Part shown: one piece after another, positions 8,239-13,395 of the stretch
Layout: every line of letters starts with the position of its first letter
Position numbering within the stretch: position 1 is the stretch's first letter
Origin: Solirubrobacterales bacterium
GTDB taxonomy: Bacteria > Actinomycetota > Thermoleophilia > Solirubrobacterales > Solirubrobacteraceae
Assembly (NCBI GenBank): GCA_003151895.1
Contig: PLYX01000014.1
Coordinates: 1-13,395 of the forward strand
Direction of reading: 5' to 3'
DNA length: 13,395 bases
Made by a program: the position numbers and the translations under genes
The notes under the pieces: generated by a model
Seen by the model: only the letters and a program-made list of their open reading frames with translations
Told to the model about the DNA's origin: nothing
Database searches by the model: none

Positions 8239-9264
8239 ATGGGTGGCAGAAGACGGGGCTCTCGTGATGAGGTAGAGCCGTCGGGACTGCCGCGCCCTGG
8301 CGACGACCCCCTTTCGGGGGCAGGCGGCATAGGAGCAGAGCACGTCGCGGAGATCCAGCGCGCGCGGATGCTCGCGGCGATCGTCGAGGTCGCATCCGAG
8401 CGGGGCGCGGCCGGCGTCACCGTTGCGGACGTGGTCGCCCGCTCCGGTGTCTCGCGCCGCACGTTCTATGAGATCTTCAGCGACCGCGAGGACTGTTTCC
8501 TCGCCGCGTTCGACGAGGCGATCGCGCGTATCGCCCGCGAGGTCGTTCCCGCGTATGAGGCTGCCGGGCCTTGGCGGGAGAAGATCCGGGCCGGGCTCCG
8601 CGCACTGCTCGAGATCCTCGACTATGAGCCCGGTATGGGCCGGCTCGTGATCGTGGAGACGCTCGGAGCGGGACCCAACGCGCTTGAGCGCCGTTCGCGC
8701 GTCCTCGCCCAAGTCATCACCGTAGTCGACGAAGGCCGGCGTGAAGCGAAGGGGAGCGACGGTCCACCACCCCTGACCGCGGAGGGCATCGTCGGCGGCG
8801 TGCTCGCCGTCCTGCACGGGCGGTTGGTCGAGAAGAACCCGGGACAGCTGATTGAGCTGGCAGGTCCGCTCATGGGAATGATCGTTCTGCCCTACCTCGG
8901 GCCGGCGGCGGCACGCAAGGAGCTTGAGCGGCCAGTCCCGAAGGCGTCCGCCCGCCCGCGCCCGGTCAACAGCGATCCGTTGCGCGATCTTGAGATGCGC
9001 CTGACCTACCGCACGGTGCGCGTCCTGATGGCTGTCGGCACCCTGGGTGGGCGGGGATCCTATCCGTCCAACAGGCGTGTCGGCGACGCCGCCGGTATCA
9101 CAGACCAGGGGCAGATATCGAAGCTGCTGGCGCGGTTGCGCCGGCTCGGCTTGATCGAGAACAAGGGGGCGGGTGCGGCGCGCGGGGAGCCCAACGCCTG
9201 GATGCTCACGGCGAGGGGCAGGGAGGTGCACGGCGCCATCAGCGAGCAGAGCACGCGCTCCTGA
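8239..9264 (+). CDS. TetR-family transcriptional regulator with added C-terminal winged-helix-like domain
   Basis: The 341-residue product starts one base after the preceding stop, so it is the last gene of the coupled unit. Residues 1-35 are a disordered, charged tail. The TetR HTH spans 38-86, with VTVADVVARSGVSRRTFYEI at its centre. The alpha-helical sensor/dimerisation domain covers about 95-225. Residues 250-335 form a second DNA-binding-like domain: a TYRTVRVLMAVGTLG helix, an ISKLLARLRRLGLIENK helix typical of winged-helix recognition, and a wing running through the WMLTARGREV stretch. The length exceeds a typical TetR protein (about 200 residues) because of this addition. It is paralogous to the truncated regulator at 66 throughout their shared part. 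Likely role: autoregulator of the surface-protein operon in response to an unidentified ligand. The family call is firm; target and ligand are inference. Confidence 0.88.
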   Translation: MGGRRRGSRDEVEPSGLPRPGDDPLSGAGGIGAEHVAEIQRARMLAAIVEVASERGAAGVTVADVVARSGVSRRTFYEIFSDREDCFLAAFDEAIARIAREVVPAYEAAGPWREKIRAGLRALLEILDYEPGMGRLVIVETLGAGPNALERRSRVLAQVITVVDEGRREAKGSDGPPPLTAEGIVGGVLAVLHGRLVEKNPGQLIELAGPLMGMIVLPYLGPAAARKELERPVPKASARPRPVNSDPLRDLEMRLTYRTVRVLMAVGTLGGRGSYPSNRRVGDAAGITDQGQISKLLARLRRLGLIENKGAGAARGEPNAWMLTARGREVHGAISEQSTRS

Positions 9265-9315
9265 CGGGGCGTGGGTGCGGGTTGCAGTCCGTCGGGTTGA
9301 ACCTTCCCACCCTCC

Positions 9316-9379
9316 GGGCCTCGTCGTGAGACGCCGTCGCGTCTGTCCCTCTCCCTGGCGGCGTCTCACGAGGGGGCCT
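9316..9379. terminator. Long hairpin downstream of the TetR-terminated operon
   Basis: TCGTGAGACGCCG (9324-9336) pairs perfectly with CGGCGTCTCACGA (9359-9371) around a 22-base loop. Beyond one G-G mismatch the stem continues for about seven more pairs (9316-9322 with 9373-9379, two of them G-T). It lies about 50 bases after the TetR stop and has no T-tract. A U-less ('I-shaped') terminator, common in high-GC Actinobacteria, is the simplest reading. It is nearly symmetric, so it could act on both strands. A small mobile-element end is the alternative. The gene-free stretch 9265-9622 otherwise holds only the possible minus-strand remnant described next. Confidence 0.6.
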
Positions 9380-9552
9380 TGGGCATAGGTGCTCATCGCC
9401 GCGTCTTCGCCCGCGCCGAGTGGCACCGCCGCGTCCAAAGGGCCTTCGTTTTCGCCGAAGCCTTCCTGGTTGCCAAAGTTGACCTGCGCCCGTTGCGCCG
9501 TGTTGGTGGTCAGGCTGTAGCGGACCCATGCAGGGTCGCCGTCAGGAGTCAT
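9380..9552 (-). pseudogene. Possible minus-strand gene remnant
   Basis: On the minus strand, from ATG at 9552, the frame reads like a real protein: it passes through WVRYSLTTNTAQRAQVNFGN and reaches DAAMSTYAQGPL. Its codons are rich in G/C third positions with normal amino-acid variety. It then runs into the hairpin at 9316-9379, after which the frame continues only as an antisense shadow of the TetR gene. I do not recognise a family. It may be the stump of a gene cut by the rearrangement that joined these segments, or chance coding-like sequence. Confidence 0.25.
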
Positions 9553-9622
9553 AGCGGCTCCACGCCGCCCGGCCGCGGTAGCTCGCGACGCTCGTCAAGA
9601 GGCAACCCCTCGGGACTGCGAC

Positions 9623-9715
9623 GGCGGCCATGCAATTCTCCCCATAGGCGGCCGTTGAATCTCCCCACTGGTGGCCGCCGGATCTCCCCATGGGCGGCTA
9701 TCTGATCTCCCCACC
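9623..9715 (+). repeat. Four tandem 23-bp repeats (IS21 terminal transposase-binding array)
   Basis: The core TCTCCCCA begins at 9637, 9660, 9683 and 9706, exactly 23 bases apart each time. Each core is preceded by GGYGGCC/T (9623, 9647, 9670 and 9693). The first unit has one extra base between the two blocks. IS21-family ends are known to carry several short repeats bound by IstA, and the istA fragment lies just downstream. There are no spacers between units, so this is not a CRISPR array. Confidence 0.8.
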
Positions 9716-9782
9716 GTTCTGTCCTGAGCGGCCTGTAGTCCCCCGCGTCTTGTCAACGAGGCGCGTCGGGAAGGCGGGCTGG

Positions 9783-9995
9783 ATGAAGCAATCGGAGGAA
9801 GTGATGGAGATTCTTGAGGCGTATGACGTGACGGGTAGCCTGCGTGGCGCCGCGGTGTTGGCGGGCTGTGATCACAAGACGGTCGCGCACTGGGTTGGTG
9901 CGCGGGAAGAGGCTGGTGGTTGGCTGCCGGTGGCGAGTCGGGCGCGGCCGCGGGTCGATGGGTGGCGTGTAGCCGAGGCGGTCGAACGCTTATGA
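9783..9995 (+). pseudogene. istA: istA N-terminal fragment (IS21-family transposase)
   Basis: This is a frame of 70 codons plus stop, starting MKQSEEVMEILEAYDVTGS. It continues with a small HTH (about 19-40) containing AAVLAGCDHKTVAHWVGARE. This matches the N-terminal HTH of actinobacterial IstA proteins, which are normally 400-500 residues with a DDE catalytic core. Everything after the HTH and linker is missing. The last 16 residues (from RPRVDG) do not look like IstA, so the frame probably crosses a deletion junction before its stop at 9993-9995. GTG 9801 or ATG 9804, after GGAGGA at 9794-9799, are alternative starts, but ATG 9783 fits the family better. Confidence 0.7.
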
Positions 9996-9996
9996 T
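9991..9996 (+). promoter_or_regulatory. Candidate -10 box (TATGAT) at the end of the IS21 fragment
   Basis: TATGAT matches the consensus TATAAT at five of six positions and stands out in GC-rich sequence. Transcription would start near 10003, giving a leader of about 50 bases to the PASTA-protein gene at 10054. No convincing -35 hexamer lies 16-18 bases upstream, so this remains a weak call. Confidence 0.3.
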
Positions 9997-10053
9997 GCGC
10001 CCTGGTTGACCCGTGCCCGTAGCCGTGTGATCCGACCCGGAAGAGGAGCGTTG

Positions 10054-11223
10054 ATGCTTAGTTTTCGCAAGCCGTCGATCGTCGCCTTCGCCGCTGCCGC
10101 GGGTGTCCTCCTGGCTATCAGCTGCGCCGCGACCGCGTTCGCGGCGCCGACGATCGAACTGACGCGCGGCGCCGTGGAACCCGTGGAGTCGATCACGACG
10201 CAGCTGGGTGCGGTCGTCACTAACGGCGGGAACGACTTTTTCAGGCTGCACGTCAAGCCCACAGGCGGGGAAGGCTGTGGCGCAAACGCACAGGCCGACC
10301 GCGGCGAAGGCGTGCTCGACGAAGGCGTTACCACGGAAACGAACCCGGTCCACTACTCGCGGAACTGGACGTTCCAGGCAGCCGGCACGTACAAGCTTTG
10401 CGCGTGGGTGAGCACGGGCCCGGAAGAAGTGCTGGCGTTCGCGGAAACGACGCTCACGGTCCGCGCGCCCCATCTCTCGCTCTCGATCAGCGTGCCGGCG
10501 ACGGTGTTGGCGCAGCAGACTTTCCAGGTCTCGACGACGGCGCAGGCGGAGACGGAACGGGCAGTGTGGGAGTACGTGATGCCGAACACGGGCGACGGGT
10601 GCCCGGCGAACGCGGCGGCGGCTGGTCGCGCGTCAGGCTCGAACACGATTCTTGACGTCTGGAGCGTCACGGGCGGCCCGTTCACGGAAACGAAGAACGA
10701 GTCCCTGAGCTCACCCGGCGTCTACCTCTACTGCGCGTACTTCGAGTACCCGAGCTCGGAATCCCCGCCGGAGGCGAGCGCGAGCGCACAACAGAGCGTC
10801 ATCCCGCCGCCACCGCCGTGCGTCGTGCCCGGGTTCCACTTGGGCGCGAGGCTCGCAAGCGTCGAGCAGAGCATCGCGGCCGCGTCCTGCTCCACTGGCG
10901 CCGTCCACTACGCGGCGAGCTCGCGTGTCGGCCGTGGCGGCGTGCTCAACCTCAGCCCGGCGATCGGCACGAAACTTGCCACGGGCGCGCCCGTGATCAT
11001 CCTCGTCTCCGCAGGTCGGGAGTGCATCGTTCCTGCCATCGGATCGGGCGCTACCGTGGGCCGCGTCAAGCATCTCCTCGCCGCGGCGGATTGCGGCGCC
11101 GTCGTCGTCCACGCGCACAGCCGTCACGTGCGGCGTGGACGAGTTGTCGCCCTGGGCTCACACGCTCACTCCCACCTTTTCCCCCTTTCCAAGGTACGCA
11201 TCGTGGTCTCCACCGGCCGTTAG
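10054..11223 (+). CDS. Secreted Ig-like / PASTA-domain protein
   Basis: The 389-residue product starts at ATG 10054, with GAGGAG (10043-10048) five bases upstream; TTG 10006 and TTG 10051 are in frame but less likely. The signal peptide is 1-30, ending AFA. Two tandem Ig-like units follow, at about 32-137 and 139-248. Each has a GCxANA loop whose Cys (75, 183) can pair with a Cys in a Y-x-x-C-A strand (116, 227). A PPPPP hinge (251-255) leads to two PASTA domains, 256-321 and 324-388. Both begin C-(V/I)-VP, carry a second Cys 23 residues later (256/279 and 324/347), and end in an (I/R)-I-(L/V)-VS strand. PASTA domains of Ser/Thr kinases and PBPs bind peptidoglycan fragments. Here no kinase or transpeptidase is attached and there is no membrane anchor, so a free wall-binding or wall-sensing protein is inferred. 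The second PASTA unit is His-rich (352-373). Confidence 0.83.
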   Translation: MLSFRKPSIVAFAAAAGVLLAISCAATAFAAPTIELTRGAVEPVESITTQLGAVVTNGGNDFFRLHVKPTGGEGCGANAQADRGEGVLDEGVTTETNPVHYSRNWTFQAAGTYKLCAWVSTGPEEVLAFAETTLTVRAPHLSLSISVPATVLAQQTFQVSTTAQAETERAVWEYVMPNTGDGCPANAAAAGRASGSNTILDVWSVTGGPFTETKNESLSSPGVYLYCAYFEYPSSESPPEASASAQQSVIPPPPPCVVPGFHLGARLASVEQSIAAASCSTGAVHYAASSRVGRGGVLNLSPAIGTKLATGAPVIILVSAGRECIVPAIGSGATVGRVKHLLAAADCGAVVVHAHSRHVRRGRVVALGSHAHSHLFPLSKVRIVVSTGR

Positions 11224-11345
11224 ACCTGGATTACGTGCCACCGCTTGATTGGCGACCTAGTGGCCATTGACTCCTCGAGCCTCACGGTCGGGTCGGCGAT
11301 CGCCCGGAATGCGTGAGGACTCACGAGGTCGCCAAGGACGGATAC
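11220..11345 (-). other. Coding-like stretch on the minus strand, possible gene tail
   Basis: Read on the minus strand, this interval gives LGDLVSPHAFRAIADPTVRL and ends KRWHVIQV followed by TAA (11222-11220). Third positions are GC-rich and the composition is protein-like. Upstream of about 11345 the same frame loses coding character and runs antisense to the small gene at 11392. It may be the 3' end of a lost gene facing the PASTA gene, whose stop it overlaps. No family was recognised, and chance is quite possible. Confidence 0.2.
11249..11335. repeat. Nested inverted repeats between the PASTA gene and the small acidic gene
   Basis: TTGGCGACCT (11249-11258) and AGGTCGCCAA (11326-11335) are perfect 10-bp arms. 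Inside lies the 14-bp palindrome CGTGAGGACTCACG (11312-11325). A CCTCAC/GTGAGG pair (11280-11285 and 11313-11318) offers a competing inner stem. A run of six T follows at 11354-11359. The arrangement could form a structured leader or terminator for the PASTA gene, a regulatory element for the gene at 11392, or the ends of a very small mobile element. Confidence 0.4.
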
Positions 11346-11391
11346 GCGCCAAGTTTTTTCAGACCACCAAGCCGATCCAACAGAGGATCCG

Positions 11392-11709
11392 ATGTGGAGG
11401 GAAGTTCGCGAGCGGGTCCTGGACGTCGGTGCGGCGTTCTTGGGCCTGCTGGATGAACCACTCGATGACCCCGAGGTCCTACGGATTATCTCCTTCGACC
11501 TCAACAACGTGGCTCCCCAACGTCTTCGCGCCCACGCGAGCGGACGGCTGTGGGATTTGCTGACGGAGTATTACCTTCAGCAGGCGCGCACAGAGGATCG
11601 ACATGAGCGAAGAAGCAGCGCAATCGCCGTCGCGGCTATGGCCGTCGATGAGATCATCGCGATCGACGACATCGACCCTCGCGACTTCTATGAGGACTAC
11701 GACACCTAG
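11392..11709 (+). CDS. Small acidic protein of unknown function
   Basis: The 105-residue product starts at ATG 11392, with AGAGGA (11382-11387) four bases upstream. It is predicted to be mostly helical, with segments DVGAAFLGLLDEP, GRLWDLLTEYYLQQARTEDR and AVAAMAVDEIIA. It ends in an acidic tail rich in Asp and aromatic residues (DDIDPRDFYEDYDT). There is no signal peptide, membrane segment or cysteine. The gene stands alone between an inverted-repeat region and a gene remnant, close to an IS66 element. I do not recognise the family. Size, acidity and location resemble immunity or antitoxin-type accessory proteins, but no partner toxin is visible, so that is only a thought. Alternative frames over the same DNA look less like protein. 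Confidence 0.5.
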   Translation: MWREVRERVLDVGAAFLGLLDEPLDDPEVLRIISFDLNNVAPQRLRAHASGRLWDLLTEYYLQQARTEDRHERRSSAIAVAAMAVDEIIAIDDIDPRDFYEDYDT

Positions 11710-11977
11710 ATTTCCTCTATGACACGTCCGCGCATGGCTCGATTCAGCGCCCTGATATGCGTGCCCTCTTGGGCGCTTCGTCTCCGATGAGCTGCTGCGC
11801 GATCCACCGCGGCGCGTGGCGCAGCTCCGGCCACCCGCACGCCGTCAGCTCGAGGTCAAGCTCGCCGCCTACTGGGGACGAGCGGCCGTCAACCCTGACG
11901 ATCTGCCACTGCACGAGAGCGATGAAGCGAAGCTCGCCGCCGGCACGTGGCCGCCGAGCGTCTACGACTCAGCCTGA
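11709..11977 (+). pseudogene. Frameshifted gene remnant
   Basis: Two adjacent frames look like parts of one protein. The first (from 11709) reads DFLYDTSAHGSIQRPDMRAL up to about 11770. The second (from about 11770 to the TGA at 11975-11977) reads RFVSDELLRDPPRRVAQLRP, then LEVKLAAYWGRAAVNPDDLP, and ends WPPSVYDSA. Both have GC-rich third positions. Neither has a usable start codon with a ribosome-binding site, and the second frame has a stop directly before it. A single-base indel near 11770 in a lost or 5'-truncated gene explains this. I do not recognise the family. Apart from this, 11710-12096 holds only the IS66 left end. Confidence 0.35.
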
Positions 11978-12040
11978 ATCCACCGCATAGATGGGGGTCG
12001 TTCCGTCCGGTGAGGTTGCTTAAATGAGTAACCGTTCAGT

Positions 12041-12065
12041 CCCCGGCCACGAGGAGGGGCCGGGG
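12041..12065. repeat. Hairpin at the start of the IS66 element
   Basis: CCCCGGCC (12041-12048) and GGCCGGGG (12058-12065) are perfect 8-bp arms with a 9-base loop. With one bulged base the stem extends by CAG/CTG. It lies between the candidate element tip and the transposase start. Such hairpins near IS ends can block read-through transcription from outside the element; that role is inferred. Confidence 0.45.
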
Positions 12066-12096
12066 CTGTGGTTGATGTCGGCGAGGGCTGCGCGGA

Positions 12097-13395
12097 GTGG
12101 CGTCGAACCCTTGGGGTGTGGAGCGCGCTGAGGCGGAGGCCATCTACGACGCTGGTCGTGAGGCGTGCGTCGAGTTCTTGCTCCAGCTGACGGCGCGCTA
12201 TGAGCGCCAGGTGGCTCGCCTGGAGGATCGGATCGCTCGGCTGGAGGAGCGGACGCGGGCGGATTCGCGCACGAGCTCCAAGCCGCCTTCTTCCGATCCG
12301 CCCAAGACACGTCAGCAGCGTCGCGCCGAGGCCAGGGCCAAGGCGAAGGAGTTGCTGGTAAAGGGTGCTGCGCGCACGGCGGGTGGCCAGCCGGGCCATC
12401 GGGGGGCGGGACGCAAGCTGTTAGGCGAGGATCAGATGAAGGAGATCGTCAACCACTATCCCGAGGAGTGCGGTGGTTGCGGGCACGAGTTCACTGGTGG
12501 TGAGAAGGTGCCCTCGCGGCGTCCGGGGCGCCACCAGGTGGCCGAGCTGCCACCGATCGCGGTCGTCTACTTCGAGCACCGCACGCACCGGTTGCGCTGT
12601 CCTGACTGTCACAGGCGGACGAGAGCGACGTTGCCCGCTGAGGTAGCCGGGTCGGCGTTCGGCCCGTGCTTGGCGGCGGCGGTCATCAGCATGACCGCCA
12701 GGAATCGTGTTTCGCGCAGGGACATGTCAGAGCTCGCGCGCGAGCTGTTCGGGCTGGGGCTCTCGGTTGGGGCGGTCGACCAAATCTGCCAGCGTGCGGC
12801 GGTGGCGCTGGCTGGGCCCCACGAACTCCTGACCGCCTCGGTGCTCTCATCATCGGCGGTCAACCTCGATGAGACCGGCTGGAGGACCGCTGGTGAGGGC
12901 CGCACGCTATGGACCGCGACCACACCCGACGCAGCGATATTCCGGATCGCAGAGGACCGTCATCGCGACCGCCTCACCGAGCTCATCGGAGAGGACTTCC
13001 CGGGGATCGTCTGCTCGGATCGTTGGTGGGCCTATGACCATCTGGACCCCGAATGCCGTCAGGCATGCTGGTCGCACCTGCAGAGAGATTTTCGTCGCCA
13101 CTCAGAGGGGCTTGCGCTGCAGAAGCAGTTCGGAGAACGGGGCCTTGCGCTCACAGGACGCCTGTTCGACGCGTGGCACGCCTTTGATGAGCACCAAGAC
13201 CGTGCCCGGCTCACCTGCGAGATGGCGCCGATCCAGAGTGAGTTCCGCGTGCTGCTCGAGCAGGCCGCGCGCAAGAGCAAGCGCACCCGTCTGCACCGCC
13301 GCTTCGCCAACAACCTCCTGAAGATCTACCCGGCGCTGTGGACGTTCGTGACGGCCGAGGGGGTCGAGCCCACGAATTATGCCGATGTCCCAGTT
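12097..13395 (+). CDS. tnpC: IS66-family transposase (TnpC), 3' end beyond the window
   Basis: 433 codons are open to the right edge with no stop. The N-terminus has a coiled-coil-like helix (28-55) and the family motif SSKPPSSDPP (60-69). The next segment is Gln/Gly/Arg-rich, GGQPGHRGAGRK. A zinc-binding region follows, with CGGC (125-128) and CPDC (168-171). The DDE nuclease residues are D258 in VNLDETGW, D308 in VCSDRWWAY and E424 in GVEPTN. IS66 TnpC proteins are about 450-550 residues, so most of this one is present. GTG 12097 gives an N-terminus of VASNPWGVERAEAEA; GTG 12118 is the alternative and neither has a strong ribosome-binding site. After EPTN the family normally continues with an N-x-AER-x-LR-like run, but here the last six residues are YADVPV. 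The copy may therefore be diverged, frameshifted or interrupted exactly at the window edge. Confidence 0.88.
   Translation, partial: MASNPWGVERAEAEAIYDAGREACVEFLLQLTARYERQVARLEDRIARLEERTRADSRTSSKPPSSDPPKTRQQRRAEARAKAKELLVKGAARTAGGQPGHRGAGRKLLGEDQMKEIVNHYPEECGGCGHEFTGGEKVPSRRPGRHQVAELPPIAVVYFEHRTHRLRCPDCHRRTRATLPAEVAGSAFGPCLAAAVISMTARNRVSRRDMSELARELFGLGLSVGAVDQICQRAAVALAGPHELLTASVLSSSAVNLDETGWRTAGEGRTLWTATTPDAAIFRIAEDRHRDRLTELIGEDFPGIVCSDRWWAYDHLDPECRQACWSHLQRDFRRHSEGLALQKQFGERGLALTGRLFDAWHAFDEHQDRARLTCEMAPIQSEFRVLLEQAARKSKRTRLHRRFANNLLKIYPALWTFVTAEGVEPTNYADVPV

Larger units (their letters stand above)
9623..9995 (+). mobile_element. IS21-family insertion sequence, one end only
   Basis: Four direct 23-bp repeats are followed by the first part of an istA-like transposase gene, which is the expected layout of the istA end of an IS21-family element. 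istB, the rest of istA and the other end are missing. The right boundary is therefore a deletion or rearrangement point somewhere between about 9955 and 10050. The outer tip cannot be fixed; a TG at 9631 is a candidate because IS21 ends are bounded by TG/CA. The element is no longer able to move by itself. Confidence 0.65.
12028..13395 (+). mobile_element. IS66-family insertion sequence, left part (runs off the window)
   Basis: The transposase reading frame at 12097 defines the element. GTAACCGTTCAG at 12028 is a candidate left tip, because IS66-family ends usually begin GTAA; the right end is outside the window. No tnpA or tnpB gene lies between the candidate tip and the transposase, so this would be the single-gene (ISBst12-like) type. 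Confidence 0.6.

Noticed and set aside
8113..9552. 479-codon open frame on the minus strand as one whole gene
   Set aside because: Most of it is antisense to the TetR gene and reads as Arg/Pro/His-rich shadow; only the first 58 codons look coding and are listed separately as a possible remnant.
9623..9715. CRISPR-like array
   Set aside because: The 23-bp units abut without unique spacers and lie at the end of an IS21 element beside istA.
10006..10034. Promoter with TTGACC at 10006 as -35
   Set aside because: No acceptable -10 box occurs 16-18 bases downstream (GATCCG at that place).
10006..10053. TTG 10006 as start of the PASTA protein
   Set aside because: ATG 10054 has a well-spaced GAGGAG and directly begins a normal signal peptide.
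11267..11563. 98-codon plus-strand open frame
   Set aside because: It overlaps the better supported gene at 11392 and is Arg/Ser/Pro-rich without a ribosome-binding site.

Overview
The window is high-GC DNA with GC-rich codon third positions, GTG and ATG starts, and tight stop/start overlaps. Together with the kinds of secreted protein encoded, this points to an actinobacterium. The best guess is the Thermoleophilia/Solirubrobacterales (Conexibacter, Solirubrobacter and relatives). In that group, large surface proteins with an N-terminal 'LPDCRAYELVTP' signature, Lys-rich C-terminal tails and PASTA domains carrying paired cysteines are, from memory, common. The assignment is inference; no ribosomal or tRNA marker is present.

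Region 1 (66-9264) reads as one five-gene, plus-strand transcription unit with 4-base overlaps (GTGA, ATGA, ATGA) and a final 1-base gap. The order is: a TetR-type regulator cut short after its first domain; a secreted seven-motif WD40/TolB-like beta-propeller protein; a 997-residue secreted protein built from about four diverged repeats; a secreted NHL-type propeller followed by four Fn3-like repeats; and a full-length TetR regulator with an extra C-terminal winged-helix-like domain. All three secreted proteins end in a strongly basic tail. A long hairpin at 9316-9379 closes the unit. The regulators at the two ends are paralogues whose HTH-coding DNA is nearly identical in short stretches, so the surface-protein genes sit between direct repeats of homologous DNA. 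I read it as a self-regulated, possibly exchangeable, envelope-protein cassette.

Region 2 (about 9380-11223) starts with a possible minus-strand gene remnant. It is followed by one end of an IS21-family element, seen as four 23-bp repeats and the first 71 codons of istA. Directly downstream lies an intact gene for a secreted protein with two Ig-like domains and two PASTA domains. The IS fragment may supply its promoter.

Region 3 (11224-13395) is mixed. It holds a stretch rich in inverted repeats, a small acidic orphan protein gene, a frameshifted gene remnant, and the 5' part of an IS66-family element whose transposase runs off the right edge of the window.

The most unusual content is the compact regulator / three surface proteins / regulator operon with shared basic tails. 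No CRISPR, RNA gene, or recognisable defence or biosynthetic pathway was seen.
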